Shown piece by piece: positions 14,466 to 21,864 of a DNA stretch of 21,864 nt (within the stretch, counting starts at the first letter, position 1; every line of letters begins with the position of its first letter). Made by a program: the position numbers and the translations under genes. The notes under the pieces are model-generated. The model was given only the letters and a program-made list of their open reading frames with translations. It did not search any database and was not told the origin of the DNA. Origin of the DNA: JBEEJZ01 sp046046915 (GTDB lineage Bacteria; Pseudomonadota; Gammaproteobacteria; Burkholderiales; Burkholderiaceae_C); the NCBI GenBank assembly GCA_046046915.1, contig JBJOIT010000047.1:1-21864 (forward strand), read 5' to 3'.

Positions 14466-14653
14466 ACTTCTGCCTAGAGGTCCCTGCTATAGGCGCATTG
14501 CCCGCGCCACTGCTAGCGCAGGCCGAGCTGGGCGCTACACGCACGATGCTGGTCGCGCCTGTCACACGATGTGGCCATGGCCACAGTTCAGACCTTGCTC
14601 GCAAAGCGCCGTAACGCCCGCGCAAACGGTTCGGTTGGCTGAAAAGGCCGCCA
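14466..14653. other. Gene-fragment spacer, no intact gene
   Basis: No intact gene is visible. From about 14598 one frame reads AVTPAQTVRLAEKAANATHALPE, then TGR to about 14678 (the Ala/Leu-rich part resembles the middle helix of ParE-type toxins), but it is out of frame with the recognisable toxin tail that follows and has no upstream start. The remainder shows nothing I recognise. Confidence 0.4.
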
Positions 14654-14803
14654 ATGCGACTCATGCGCTACCTGAACCGACCGGGCGGCGCAGCGGGCAC
14701 ACGCGAACTCGTGGTGCACCCGAACGACCTCGTGCTGTATGAGGTTGGTAAGGACATGATTGGCGCTCTGCGGATATTGCATTCGCGCCAGAAATATCCT
14801 TGA
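14654..14803 (+). pseudogene. ParE/RelE-family toxin, C-terminal remnant
   Basis: Too short for most gene finders. From ATG 14654 the frame reads 49 residues containing GTRELVVHPNDLVLYEV and ending LRILHSRQKYP before TGA (14801-14803). This is the typical end of a ParE/RelE-type toxin (strand GTRELVVHPNY..VLYRV and terminal LRVLHARQ.YP), normally about 95-100 residues long. The N-terminal half is missing or shifted: an adjoining frame just upstream gives a plausible preceding helix, which suggests an indel near 14650-14690. No antitoxin gene is upstream. It is probably non-functional. Confidence 0.7.
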
Positions 14804-14836
14804 ACTGAGGCCGGAGAAATCGGGATCTGACCCCGT

Positions 14837-15223
14837 TTAGGCCATGGCCTGCTCAGCGGCCTTGGCCAGAAAGCCCGAGCGGGTCAAATGGTGGCTGCTG
14901 GCGTAGTCGTCAATCTGTTGCACCAAGTTTGCCGGAAGGCTGATGTTCAAGCGCACGGGCCTAGTGTCAATTCTGCTCAGGTCAATGTCGGCCAGCATCC
15001 ATACACCGCCTTGGTAGTCAGGATGGTTGGCCAGTTGCTCCAAGGCGGTTGGGGGCGGAACGGCATCCGGCTCGCCCTGGAAATGAGCCTCTACCGCTTC
15101 TTGGATAGCGGCAGGAAGGGCCGCCCAGTCATCAGCCGCTGAAAAGCAGCCCGCAAAGTCGGGAAACACAACGCCGTGGGCCTCTTTGTCATTGCCCACA
15201 TGCACATATACGGGGTACAGCAT
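14837..15223 (-). CDS. hicB: HicB-family antitoxin
   Basis: A 128-residue protein. The N-terminal HicB partial RNase H-like domain (MLYPVYVHVGNDKEAHGVVF, then PDFAGCFSAADD and an amphipathic helix) is followed, after a linker, by a C-terminal ribbon-helix-helix DNA-binding domain (VRLNISLPANLVQQIDDYA with TRSGFLAKAAEQA). HicB neutralises the HicA mRNA-cleaving toxin and represses the hicAB operon. ATG 15223 is preceded by AAGGAG with good spacing. The gene looks intact, but upstream, where hicA should be, only its last codons remain. It may be an orphan antitoxin acting on other HicA toxins or simply not yet decayed. It is convergent with the ParE remnant. Confidence 0.88.
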   Translation of the reverse strand: MLYPVYVHVGNDKEAHGVVFPDFAGCFSAADDWAALPAAIQEAVEAHFQGEPDAVPPPTALEQLANHPDYQGGVWMLADIDLSRIDTRPVRLNISLPANLVQQIDDYASSHHLTRSGFLAKAAEQAMA

Positions 15224-15243
15224 GGTTGCTCCTTAAAAGGCCC

Positions 15244-15300
15244 TCACAGGCCAGCTTGTTTCATGATGCTGCGCACGGTAGGCAAAGGTGGGGCTCCTAG
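15244..15300 (-). pseudogene. hicA: hicA toxin, 3' stub only
   Basis: Leftward, in the 20 bp-spaced position expected for hicA, the frame ends LPTVRSIMKQAGL followed by TGA (15246-15244). This matches the usual HicA C-terminus (..L..GT.RSILKQAGL). HicA is normally 60-80 residues and carries its catalytic His in the lost N-terminal part. Upstream the frame continues for only about 13 more unrelated codons before a TAA that coincides with the paaX stop codon (15337-15339). The toxin is therefore truncated, with its 5' end replaced at the junction to the paa operon. Confidence 0.65.
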
Positions 15301-15336
15301 CGCGCTGCGATCCAGTGCAGGCAAGAGGGAGAGCTG

Positions 15337-16290
15337 TTACGCCACCCCCGCCAACACATCCCGCCCCTGAAACCGCTGGTGCAGCAGCGCGGATGCGGGG
15401 GGGACGGTGCCGTTGGCCAGTTGCAGGGCTTGGTCGAGGAATTGCTCGGAGTCACTGAGCAGGCGGCGGTAGATTTCTTGGCACAGGGCGCGGGCGGCGT
15501 GGCCGGGCCAGGCGGTGGGGAGCAACACCTCGGGCAGCTCGGGGTCACGCAGCAAGAGGCGGCGGTAGTCGTGGATGAGCAGGGTGCGGGCCAGAAAGGC
15601 CTCAACACCTTGCATATGCTCAATGGACGTGCTGCGCAGCTCATCCAGCATGGGCTGGTACTGCTGGACGAAGGCGGTGTAGTCGGCCGCCAGGCGGTCG
15701 AGGTTCCAGGCGCGGCGCACGATGTCGTCGTCGGTAGCGGAATCTCCCACACGCGGGTTGGCGGCCACCAAAGAGATGAGATTTGGCACCAAATCGCCCA
15801 TGCCGTCGGTCAGCAAGGCATCAAATGCTGCGTTCAGGTCGGCGCCGGGGTGCACAAAGCAGCCGGTGGCCAGATCGCCAAAACCCTGCCAAAACAGGGC
15901 GCGGCGCAACTGCTCGCGCCGACGCGCCGGCAGCTCGCCCACCACCATGATGAGGCGCCAGCGGCGGTCCCACAGGGGTGACTCGGCGGCGTAGATCTGA
16001 CGGGAGGCTTCCTCAAAGCGGCGCTGGCCGGTGGGGGTGAGCTGGTAGTCGGTGCGCCGGCCCTGCGCCTGGGCCTGCAACCAGCCCTCTTTGGCCAGCC
16101 GAAACACCGAGGTACGCACCAGGCGCTCGTTCAAGCCCAGGGGTTCGAGCAAGCCGATCAGGCTGCCCAGCCACAGGCTGCCACCGCGCGGCAGCACGGC
16201 ATCGCCAAACACAGACGTGATGAGCGAGCCGGCCTGTACGCGGCTTTGCTGCCGGAAATCGTTCAGGCGCTGTTGCAGATGAGGAAACAT
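15337..16290 (-). CDS. paaX: Phenylacetate-responsive transcriptional repressor PaaX
   Basis: A 317-residue protein matching the usual PaaX length of about 316. The N-terminal winged helix includes GSLITSVFGDAVLPRGG and ERLVRTSVFRLAKEGWL, typical of PaaX, followed by the central and C-terminal PaaX domains (WRLIMVVGELP; QFLDQALQLANG). I start at ATG 16290; the frame extends to a TTG at 16314 inside paaE, which is less likely. PaaX represses paa promoters and is released by phenylacetyl-CoA. It lies 10 bp after paaE in the same direction, as the last gene of the operon, so its synthesis rises with the enzymes it controls, a negative feedback arrangement. The target promoter is outside the window. 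Confidence 0.92.
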   Translation of the reverse strand: MFPHLQQRLNDFRQQSRVQAGSLITSVFGDAVLPRGGSLWLGSLIGLLEPLGLNERLVRTSVFRLAKEGWLQAQAQGRRTDYQLTPTGQRRFEEASRQIYAAESPLWDRRWRLIMVVGELPARRREQLRRALFWQGFGDLATGCFVHPGADLNAAFDALLTDGMGDLVPNLISLVAANPRVGDSATDDDIVRRAWNLDRLAADYTAFVQQYQPMLDELRSTSIEHMQGVEAFLARTLLIHDYRRLLLRDPELPEVLLPTAWPGHAARALCQEIYRRLLSDSEQFLDQALQLANGTVPPASALLHQRFQGRDVLAGVA

Positions 16291-16300
16291 GCGCGCGAGC

Positions 16301-17395
16301 TTAACGCTCGTCAAAGCTCACGGTGAGGTTTGGCGTGGTGGCGCGGGCCTGGCAGCTCAGCACAAAGCCTTGATCCATTTCGCTGGCTTCCAGGGTGAAG
16401 TTTTTGTCCATGATGACCTTGCCCATGAGCACCTTGGCGCGGCAGGTGCAGCACACACCGGCCTTGCAGGAGTAAGGCAAGTCCAGCCCGGCGTTGAGGG
16501 CGGCGTCCAGCACATGCTCGTCTGGGCTCAGGGCCAGCTCGTGTTGTTTGCCGTCCAGCACCACGGTCAGGGCGATGGTTTTGTGGCCGGTGGCTTTGGG
16601 GCCAGCGTCGGTATCGGCCTGCACCTTGGCCGCCTGGGCCGGGCCAGAGGCAAAACGTTCGGTGTAAACGCGGCTCTCGGGTACGCCCGCTTGTATCAGG
16701 GCCTGCTGGGTCGCGTCGATCATGGCCTCGGGGCCACAGATGAAGACTTCATCCATGCTTTTTGCCGGCAAGAGGGCATCAACAATGGCGCGCACCTTGT
16801 CGCCATCGATGCGACCCTGCAGCAAGTCCACCTCTTGCGACTGCCTGGACAGCACATGAATCATGGTGAAGCGGTCAGGGTAACGGTCTTTGAGGTCTTG
16901 CAAGGCCTCGTTGAACATCACGCTGGACATGCGACGGTTGCCGTACACCAGGCTGAACTTGGACTCGGGCTGCTCTTCCAGCGTGGTAGCCGCAATCGAC
17001 AAAATGGGCGTGATGCCCGAGCCAGCGGCAAAACCCACGCGGTGGATGGCGCGGGCTTTTTTCACGGTGAAGCGGCCTTCGGGCGGCATCACGGCCAGGG
17101 TGTCACCCGCTTTCAGGGTAGTGGCGGCCCAGTTGGAGAACACGCCGCCTTCCACCGGACGAATGCCGATGTCCAGCTCGCCATGACGCTGGAGCTGGCT
17201 GCGCGGGCTGCTGATGGAGTAGTTGCGGCGCACGTCTTGACCATTGACTTGGGCGCGTAGCGTCAAAAACTGGCCGGGCTCGAAGGCAAAGGCATCGCGC
17301 GCGCCAGCGGGAATGTCAAAAGTGATGGCCACAGAACCAGCAGCCTCCGGGTTGATGCGCTTGACGGTGAGATCTTGAAAACGGGGTGCGGACAT
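16301..17395 (-). CDS. paaE: Phenylacetyl-CoA 1,2-epoxidase reductase subunit PaaE
   Basis: A 364-residue reductase with an FAD-binding domain (RNYSISSP near residue 60), an NAD(P)-binding domain (GSGITPILS; VFICGPEAM), and a C-terminal plant-type 2Fe-2S ferredoxin domain whose ligands are C310, C315, C318 and C348. It passes electrons from NADPH to the diiron centre of PaaA in the PaaABCE epoxidase, which forms 1,2-epoxyphenylacetyl-CoA. ATG 17395 is preceded by GGAGA. It sits 35 bp after the paaD stop and 10 bp before paaX. Confidence 0.96.
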   Translation of the reverse strand: MSAPRFQDLTVKRINPEAAGSVAITFDIPAGARDAFAFEPGQFLTLRAQVNGQDVRRNYSISSPRSQLQRHGELDIGIRPVEGGVFSNWAATTLKAGDTLAVMPPEGRFTVKKARAIHRVGFAAGSGITPILSIAATTLEEQPESKFSLVYGNRRMSSVMFNEALQDLKDRYPDRFTMIHVLSRQSQEVDLLQGRIDGDKVRAIVDALLPAKSMDEVFICGPEAMIDATQQALIQAGVPESRVYTERFASGPAQAAKVQADTDAGPKATGHKTIALTVVLDGKQHELALSPDEHVLDAALNAGLDLPYSCKAGVCCTCRAKVLMGKVIMDKNFTLEASEMDQGFVLSCQARATTPNLTVSFDER

Positions 17396-17430
17396 GAACG
17401 GTCTCCGGGCCGGCGGCCCTGGTTACAGGG

Positions 17431-17943
17431 TTAATACGGCTTGAAATAGTCAAAGGGCTCTTTGCAGTCCAGGCACTTGTAAAGCGCCTTGCAGGCAGTT
17501 GAGCCAAAGTGGGAGGTCTCGACCGTGTGTACCGAGCCACACTGCGGGCAGGCAACGGCCGCAGGCAGCGCGTGACGACGTGGTTGAAAGCGCAGAACGC
17601 TGCTGCCCGTGGGCAGGGCCGGCAAGGTGTGCGGCGGCGCAATGCCATAGGCGCGCAGCTTGTCGCGGGCGGCATCGCTCATCCAATCGGTGGTCCAGGC
17701 CGGCGCCAGCCGGGTCACCACCCTGGCAACCAAGCCCTGGGCTTTCAGGGTGGCGCGCACGTCGTCCTCGATCTGGCCCATGGCCGGGCAACCGTTGTAG
17801 GTCGGGGTGATCACCACCTCCAGGCCGTCTGGGCCGTCTCGCACCTCGCGCAATATGCCCAGCTCGCGCAGCGACACCACCGGAATCTCGGGGTCGGCCA
17901 GGGTTTCCAAGGCAGCCCAGGCTGCGGCAACGGTGGGGTTCAT
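17431..17943 (-). CDS. paaD: Phenylacetate-CoA oxygenase maturation factor PaaD
   Basis: A 170-residue protein. The N-terminal MIP18/DUF59 domain (DPEIPVVSLRELGIL) is followed by a C-terminal zinc-ribbon-like part with CPQC and CLDC pairs plus a third Cys between them. PaaD is needed for epoxidase activity, probably for assembling an iron-containing centre (SUF-like role), and is not a catalytic subunit. I chose ATG 17943, 10 bp after the paaC stop; a GTG at 17979 would overlap paaC by 26 bp and is less likely. Length matches the family (about 165). Confidence 0.94.
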   Translation of the reverse strand: MNPTVAAAWAALETLADPEIPVVSLRELGILREVRDGPDGLEVVITPTYNGCPAMGQIEDDVRATLKAQGLVARVVTRLAPAWTTDWMSDAARDKLRAYGIAPPHTLPALPTGSSVLRFQPRRHALPAAVACPQCGSVHTVETSHFGSTACKALYKCLDCKEPFDYFKPY

Positions 17944-17953
17944 GGAACGGCGC

Positions 17954-18736
17954 TTACCAACGGCCTTCGGGGTGCGCACGCGCCAGGCTTTGCATCTCGG
18001 CCAGCAGGTAGCCCAGGTGCTCGGAGTGCAGACCGTTTTTGCCCTGGGTCACGTAGCCCTCGCTGGCGGGGCGCTGCAAGGCGGCCTCCTGCAAGGCATC
18101 ATCGACCAGCGCTTCCCACTCGGCGTGCAGGGCGCTCATGTCCACGCCCACGCCGGCCTGCAGGGCCTGGGTTTGCATGTCGCTGGCGCTCCAGAACTCC
18201 TGGGTGTAGGGCATGAGATGGCTGAGCGCCGCCTGCACCCGGGCGCGTGATTCGTCTGTGCCGTCGCCCATGCGCACCAGCCAGTCGCGCGAATGGCGCA
18301 GGTGGTAGCGGGTTTCCTTGAGCGATTTGGCGGCAATGGCGGCCAGCTGTGCGTTGCCCGACGTTTGCAGGGCTTCCCAGACCAGCACCATGAGGGCGCT
18401 GTACAAAAAGTTGCGCACGATGGTGGTGGCGTAATCCAGGTCGCTTTTGGCGTAGCCCACCAGCGGGCCGTGCTGGGGCAGCTCCAGCAGGGTGTAGTTA
18501 AGAAACTCGCTGGCATCGCGAAAGTAAGCCAGGCGGTCTTCGGTGAGGTCGCCGCCCTGCAGCTCGGCCACCGTCTGGTAGAGCAGGCGCGCCTGGCCGA
18601 TGTGGTCCAGGCTGATGTTGGACATGGCAATGTCTTCTTCCAGAATGGGGCCGTGGCCGCACCACTCGGCATTGCGCTGCCCCAGTACCAAGGCGTTGTC
18701 GGCCAGGTGCAGCAGGTAGTTGGCGATTGCGCTCAT
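17954..18736 (-). CDS. paaC: Phenylacetyl-CoA epoxidase structural subunit PaaC
   Basis: A 260-residue all-helical ferritin-like protein (E. coli PaaC is about 248). It opens with YLLHLADNALVLGQRNAEWC and contains ETRYHLRHSRDWLVRMGDGT, both typical of PaaC. It is the structural partner of PaaA; PaaC carries the ferritin-like fold but not a working diiron site. Its ATG (18736) directly abuts the paaB stop (18737-18739), so translation is coupled. Confidence 0.96.
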   Translation of the reverse strand: MSAIANYLLHLADNALVLGQRNAEWCGHGPILEEDIAMSNISLDHIGQARLLYQTVAELQGGDLTEDRLAYFRDASEFLNYTLLELPQHGPLVGYAKSDLDYATTIVRNFLYSALMVLVWEALQTSGNAQLAAIAAKSLKETRYHLRHSRDWLVRMGDGTDESRARVQAALSHLMPYTQEFWSASDMQTQALQAGVGVDMSALHAEWEALVDDALQEAALQRPASEGYVTQGKNGLHSEHLGYLLAEMQSLARAHPEGRW

Positions 18737-19039
18737 TTACATGTGCCCCACTTCGTCGGGAATCTCGTAGAAGGTCGGATGGCGGTAGATCTTGTCGGCA
18801 GCGGGGTCAAACAACTCACCCTTGTCGTCGGGGTTGCTGGCGGTGATGCTGGTGGAGGGCACCACCCAGATGCTCACACCCTCCTGGCGGCGGGTGTACA
18901 CATCGCGCGCCATCTCCAGCGCGTGGCGGGCGTCGCTGGCGTGCAGACTGCCGCAGTGCTTGTGCTCCAGGCCCTGCTTGCTGCGCACGAACACCTCCCA
19001 GAGTGGCCATTCTTTCAGTGCGGATGTGGGCGTGCTCAT
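18737..19039 (-). CDS. paaB: Phenylacetyl-CoA epoxidase subunit PaaB
   Basis: A 100-residue protein with the PaaB signature EWPLWEVFVRSKQGLEHKHCG and the later WVVPSTSITAS. PaaB bridges PaaAC units in the epoxidase complex and is needed for reductase coupling. The start ATG 19039 overlaps the paaA stop (ATGA, 19036-19039), which fixes it; an upstream in-frame extension to 19156 lies inside paaA and is a shadow. Confidence 0.96.
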   Translation of the reverse strand: MSTPTSALKEWPLWEVFVRSKQGLEHKHCGSLHASDARHALEMARDVYTRRQEGVSIWVVPSTSITASNPDDKGELFDPAADKIYRHPTFYEIPDEVGHM

Positions 19040-20049
19040 GCGGCCTCCTTGTGTAGACGTTGTTGCTGTTTTTGGGCATGGGCCAGGGCGGCTTCGCGCA
19101 CCCAGGCACCATCGTTCCAGGCCTTGACCCGGGTGGACAGGCGCTCCTTGTTGCAAGGGCCGTTGCCGTTGACGGTGGCCCAGAACTCATCCCAGTCGAT
19201 CGCGCCGTAGTCGTGGTGCTGGCGCTCCTCGTTCCACTTCAGATCGGGGTCGGGCAAAGTCACGCCCAGCACCTGGGCTTGCGGCACGGTGGCGTCCACA
19301 AACTTCTGGCGCAGATCGTCGTTGCTGATGCGCTTGATGCCCCAGCGCATGCCCTGCACGCTGTTGGGGCTGTCGGCATCGGGCGGGCCAAACATGGCCA
19401 GGCACTTCCACCACCAACGGTTCACGGCGTCTTGCACCATGGCTTTTTGTTCGGCTGTGCCGGTCATCATGACCAGCAGGGCCTCGTAGCCCTGGCGCTG
19501 GTGAAAGCTTTCCTCCTTGCACACGCGCACCATGGCGCGGGCGTAAGGGCCATAAGAGCAGCGGCACAGCGGGATCTGGTTCATGATGGCAGCGCCGTCC
19601 ACCAGCCAGCCAATCACGCCCACATCGGCCCAGGTGAGCGTGGGGTAGTTGAAGATGGAGCTGTACTTGGCCTTGCCGGTGTGCAGGGCGTCCAGCATCT
19701 GGTCTCTAGAGGTGCCCAGGGTCTCGGCCGCGCTGTAGAGGTACAGGCCATGGCCGCCTTCATCTTGCACCTTGGCAATCAGGATGGCCTTGCGCTTCAG
19801 GCTGGGCGCGCGGCTGATCCAGTTGCCCTCGGGCAGCATGCCCACGATCTCGGAATGCGCGTGCTGGCTGATTTGGCGCACCAGGGTCTTGCGATAGGCC
19901 TCGGGCATCCAGTCTTGCGGCTCGATGCGACCATCGGCGTCGATGCAGGCGTCAAAGCGCTGCATCTGACCGGCATCTTCCTTGGGCACCAGCACGGGTG
20001 CCGACTTGGGGGTACCCGCGTCGGGCACGTTGAAGGACTGCGTGTACAT
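19036..20049 (-). CDS. paaA: Phenylacetyl-CoA epoxidase catalytic subunit PaaA
   Basis: A 337-residue diiron oxygenase subunit, somewhat longer than E. coli PaaA (about 309) through an extended N-terminus with DAGTPKSAPVLVPKEDA. Diiron-type motifs are visible: SEIVGMLPEGNW, VQDEGGHG (Glu and His of an ExxH) and KEESFHQRQG (second ExxH). It inserts one oxygen atom into the ring of phenylacetyl-CoA to give the 1,2-epoxide, acting with PaaB, PaaC and PaaE. ATG 20049 is preceded by AAGGAGA. It follows the paaK stop by 11 bp. Confidence 0.97.
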   Translation of the reverse strand: MYTQSFNVPDAGTPKSAPVLVPKEDAGQMQRFDACIDADGRIEPQDWMPEAYRKTLVRQISQHAHSEIVGMLPEGNWISRAPSLKRKAILIAKVQDEGGHGLYLYSAAETLGTSRDQMLDALHTGKAKYSSIFNYPTLTWADVGVIGWLVDGAAIMNQIPLCRCSYGPYARAMVRVCKEESFHQRQGYEALLVMMTGTAEQKAMVQDAVNRWWWKCLAMFGPPDADSPNSVQGMRWGIKRISNDDLRQKFVDATVPQAQVLGVTLPDPDLKWNEERQHHDYGAIDWDEFWATVNGNGPCNKERLSTRVKAWNDGAWVREAALAHAQKQQQRLHKEAA

Positions 20050-20060
20050 GGCGGTTCTCC

Positions 20061-21386
20061 TTACAGGGTTTTGGGACGTTGATCGATGACGCGCTTGGCC
20101 TTGCCCGTCTGGGTGCGCGCAATCGACTCAAAATTCAGCACCGAGACGCGGGTGGAAATGCCCACCACGGTCTTGATGTGGTGCTGCAAGGCCTTGGCTA
20201 TGCCTTGCACGGCAGCCGGGTCCAGCCGACCCGAAAACTCGCGCTGCAACTCGCAGTGGATTTCCACCTCGTCGAGGTGGCCGTCGCGGCTCAGCAGAAT
20301 CTGGTAATTGCCCGAGAGATGCGGGTCACGCAGGATCTGCTCTTCGATCTGGGTGGGAAACACGTTCACGCCCCGCACGATGAGCATGTCGTCCGAGCGG
20401 CCGGTGATGCGGCCCATGCGCCGAAAGCTGCGCGAGGTGGGCGCGAGCAGCCGGGTCAGGTCACGGGTGCGGTACCGAATGACCGGCATGGCCTCTTTGG
20501 TGAGGGAGGTGAACACCAGCTCGCCCTCTTCGCCATCGGCCACCGGCTCGCCGGTGTCGGGGTTGACGATTTCGGGGTAGAAATGGTCTTCCCAGATCAC
20601 CGGGCCGTCTTTGCTTTCAACGCACTCGCTGGCCACGCCAGGGCCCATGACCTCGGACAGGCCATAAATGTCCACCGCCTCGATGCCCAGCTTTTTCTCG
20701 ATCTCGGCGCGCATGCCCTCGCCCCAGGGTTCGGCACCAAAAATGCCCACCTTGAGCGAGATCTGGTCGGGGGTGATGCCCTGGCGGTCAAACTCCTCGG
20801 CAATCACCAGCGAGTAAGAGGGCGTGACCATGATGATGTCGGGCTTGAAGTCCATGATGAGCTGGACCTGCTTTTCTGTCTGGCCGCCCGACATGGGCAC
20901 CACGGTGCAGCCGGCGCGCTCGGCGCCGTAATGAGCACCCAGGCCGCCGGTGAACAAACCGTAGCCGTAGGCGATGTGCACCATGTCGCCCGCACGGCCG
21001 CCGGCTGCGCGGATGGACCGCGCCACGAGGTTGGCCCAGTGATCGATGTCTTTCAGGGTGTAGCCCACCACGGTGGGCTTGCCAGTGGTGCCCGATGAGG
21101 CATGCACCCGCGCCACCTGCGCGCGCGGCACGGCAAACATGCCAAAGGGGTAGTTGTCGCGCAGGTCGGCTTTGGTGGTGAACGGAAACTTCGCGATGTC
21201 GGCCAGGGTTTTCAGGTCATCGGGGTGCACGCCGGCGGCTTCAAACTTCTTGCGGTAGTGCGGAACATGCTCGTAAGCCCGATTCAGGGTGTCTTTGAGG
21301 CGCGCCAGTTGCAGCGCGGCGATTTCGTCACGGCTGGCGGTTTCGATGGGGTCCAGATCACCGGGCTGGGGGTGTTTGACGGTCAT
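20061..21386 (-). CDS. paaK: Phenylacetate-CoA ligase PaaK
   Basis: A 441-residue adenylate-forming ligase of normal PaaK length. The P-loop-like motif SSGTTGKPT is at residues 97-105, followed by FGAEPWGEGMR, DIYGLSEVMGPG, YRTRDLTRL and the C-terminal hinge region GRSDDMLIVRGVNVFPTQIE. It converts phenylacetate, ATP and CoA into phenylacetyl-CoA, which is both the epoxidase substrate and the PaaX ligand. The ATG at 21386 has AGGAGA upstream. The gap to paaI is 50 bp. The motif set is specific enough that another aryl-CoA ligase is unlikely given the flanking paaA. Confidence 0.96.
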   Translation of the reverse strand: MTVKHPQPGDLDPIETASRDEIAALQLARLKDTLNRAYEHVPHYRKKFEAAGVHPDDLKTLADIAKFPFTTKADLRDNYPFGMFAVPRAQVARVHASSGTTGKPTVVGYTLKDIDHWANLVARSIRAAGGRAGDMVHIAYGYGLFTGGLGAHYGAERAGCTVVPMSGGQTEKQVQLIMDFKPDIIMVTPSYSLVIAEEFDRQGITPDQISLKVGIFGAEPWGEGMRAEIEKKLGIEAVDIYGLSEVMGPGVASECVESKDGPVIWEDHFYPEIVNPDTGEPVADGEEGELVFTSLTKEAMPVIRYRTRDLTRLLAPTSRSFRRMGRITGRSDDMLIVRGVNVFPTQIEEQILRDPHLSGNYQILLSRDGHLDEVEIHCELQREFSGRLDPAAVQGIAKALQHHIKTVVGISTRVSVLNFESIARTQTGKAKRVIDQRPKTL

Positions 21387-21436
21387 GCAGGTCTCCTGGT
21401 CAGGTTCTTTTTTAGTGGTTTCGATAAGGCCGCTCG

Positions 21437-21864
21437 TCAGGCCTGCAGTCCGGCGATCACCTCGCCCTGGATGCGGTAGCTCTTGCCCCGAAACAGGGCC
21501 ACGGTTTTGCCACCCACCACGCGGACAGTGACGTCATATACGCCCGTGCGGCCGGCGGCAGAGCGCTCGACGGCCTCGGCCTCCAGCACATCGCCGATGC
21601 GGCCAGGGGCCAGAAAGTCAATGTTGCAGCCCGAGGCCACGGTGTTGAGGTTGTAGCTGTTGCAGGCGTAGGCAAAGGCACTGTCGGCCAGGGTGAACAT
21701 GAAGCCGCCATGGCACATGCCGTGCCCGTTGGCCATGTCGGTACGGATGGGCATGCGCACGGTGGCGCGGCCGGGCGCAATGCTGACCAAGGTCATGCCC
21801 AGGGCTTGGGTGGCATGGTCACGCGACCACATGGCCTGACCCACGGCGTCGGCCAGGGCTTGGG
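21437..21864 (-). CDS. paaI: PaaI hotdog-fold thioesterase (5' end outside window)
   Basis: A hotdog thioesterase cut by the window edge: the frame stays open to the last base and the residues before a GTG at 21844 (QALADAV) continue the usual PaaI N-terminus, so that GTG is not the start. About 142 residues are visible; the family has about 140-150, so only a few are lost. The catalytic region is HGMCHGGFMFTLADSAFAYA, with the Asp in LADSA. PaaI hydrolyses stalled ring-hydroxylated phenylacetyl-CoA esters and so frees CoA when the pathway is blocked. It is the most upstream paa gene visible; further genes may precede it. Confidence 0.94.
   Translation of the reverse strand, partial: QALADAVGQAMWSRDHATQALGMTLVSIAPGRATVRMPIRTDMANGHGMCHGGFMFTLADSAFAYACNSYNLNTVASGCNIDFLAPGRIGDVLEAEAVERSAAGRTGVYDVTVRVVGGKTVALFRGKSYRIQGEVIAGLQA

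Noticed and set aside
14821..14836. GGGATCTGACCCCG, a short palindrome-like sequence often noticed beside transposase relics in beta-proteobacteria
   Set aside because: Only one copy in the window and the stem is very short; not enough to call a repeat or IS end.
15379..15981. Rightward 200-codon frame opposite paaX
   Set aside because: Gln/Gly-rich translation without motifs, opposite a well-supported regulator.
20079..21098. Rightward 339-codon frame opposite paaK
   Set aside because: Shadow of paaK; no motif and no start signal.

Overview
The window is GC-rich, densely coding DNA whose gene content (TRAP transporter, beta-type paa operon, IclR/MarR-controlled aromatic catabolism) fits a Burkholderiales bacterium, most likely a member of the Comamonadaceae. 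That assignment rests on gene style and content only. No tRNA, rRNA or CRISPR array was seen.

Block 1 (1-11440) is a catabolic locus for an aromatic acid. A leftward IclR regulator (10-843) faces a rightward unit of a metallo-beta-lactamase-fold protein with an incomplete metal site (1005-1961), a flavin monooxygenase (1981-3648) and an 83-residue DUF2783-type protein (3665-3916). A second unit follows: a MarR regulator (4052-4507), a second flavin monooxygenase (4517-6208), a 62-residue relative of the first small protein (6218-6406), a VOC-fold protein (6436-6972) and a full-length fumarylacetoacetase (6984-8321). A TRAP transporter (8439-11396) closes the block at a strong terminator. Each monooxygenase is paired with its own small helical protein, as in the two-component 3-hydroxyphenylacetate 6-hydroxylase MhaAB of Pseudomonas putida. 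The reading I favour is uptake by TRAP, hydroxylation to a para-diphenol of the homogentisate type, ring opening, then hydrolysis by fumarylacetoacetase. No cupin homogentisate dioxygenase or maleylacetoacetate isomerase is present; the VOC protein occupies that place.

Block 2 (11467-13760) holds a gluconokinase and a convergent GH13 alpha-glucosidase that has its own promoter and operator-like palindrome.

Block 3 (about 13770-15336) is a scar zone: three copies of a 13-bp sequence spaced exactly 22 bp apart, a 5'-truncated nucleotidyltransferase-fold gene, the tail of a ParE/RelE toxin, and an intact hicB antitoxin preceded only by the last codons of a hicA toxin.

Block 4 (15337-21864, leftward) is a phenylacetate operon: paaI (cut by the window edge), paaK, paaABCDE and, last, the repressor gene paaX. 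PaaK makes phenylacetyl-CoA, PaaABCE with the maturation factor PaaD epoxidises it, and PaaI is a protective thioesterase. The later enzymes (PaaG, Z, F, H, J) are not in the window. Two chemically different strategies for phenylacetate-like acids, CoA-ester epoxidation and (if Block 1 is read correctly) free-acid hydroxylation, therefore lie within about 22 kb.
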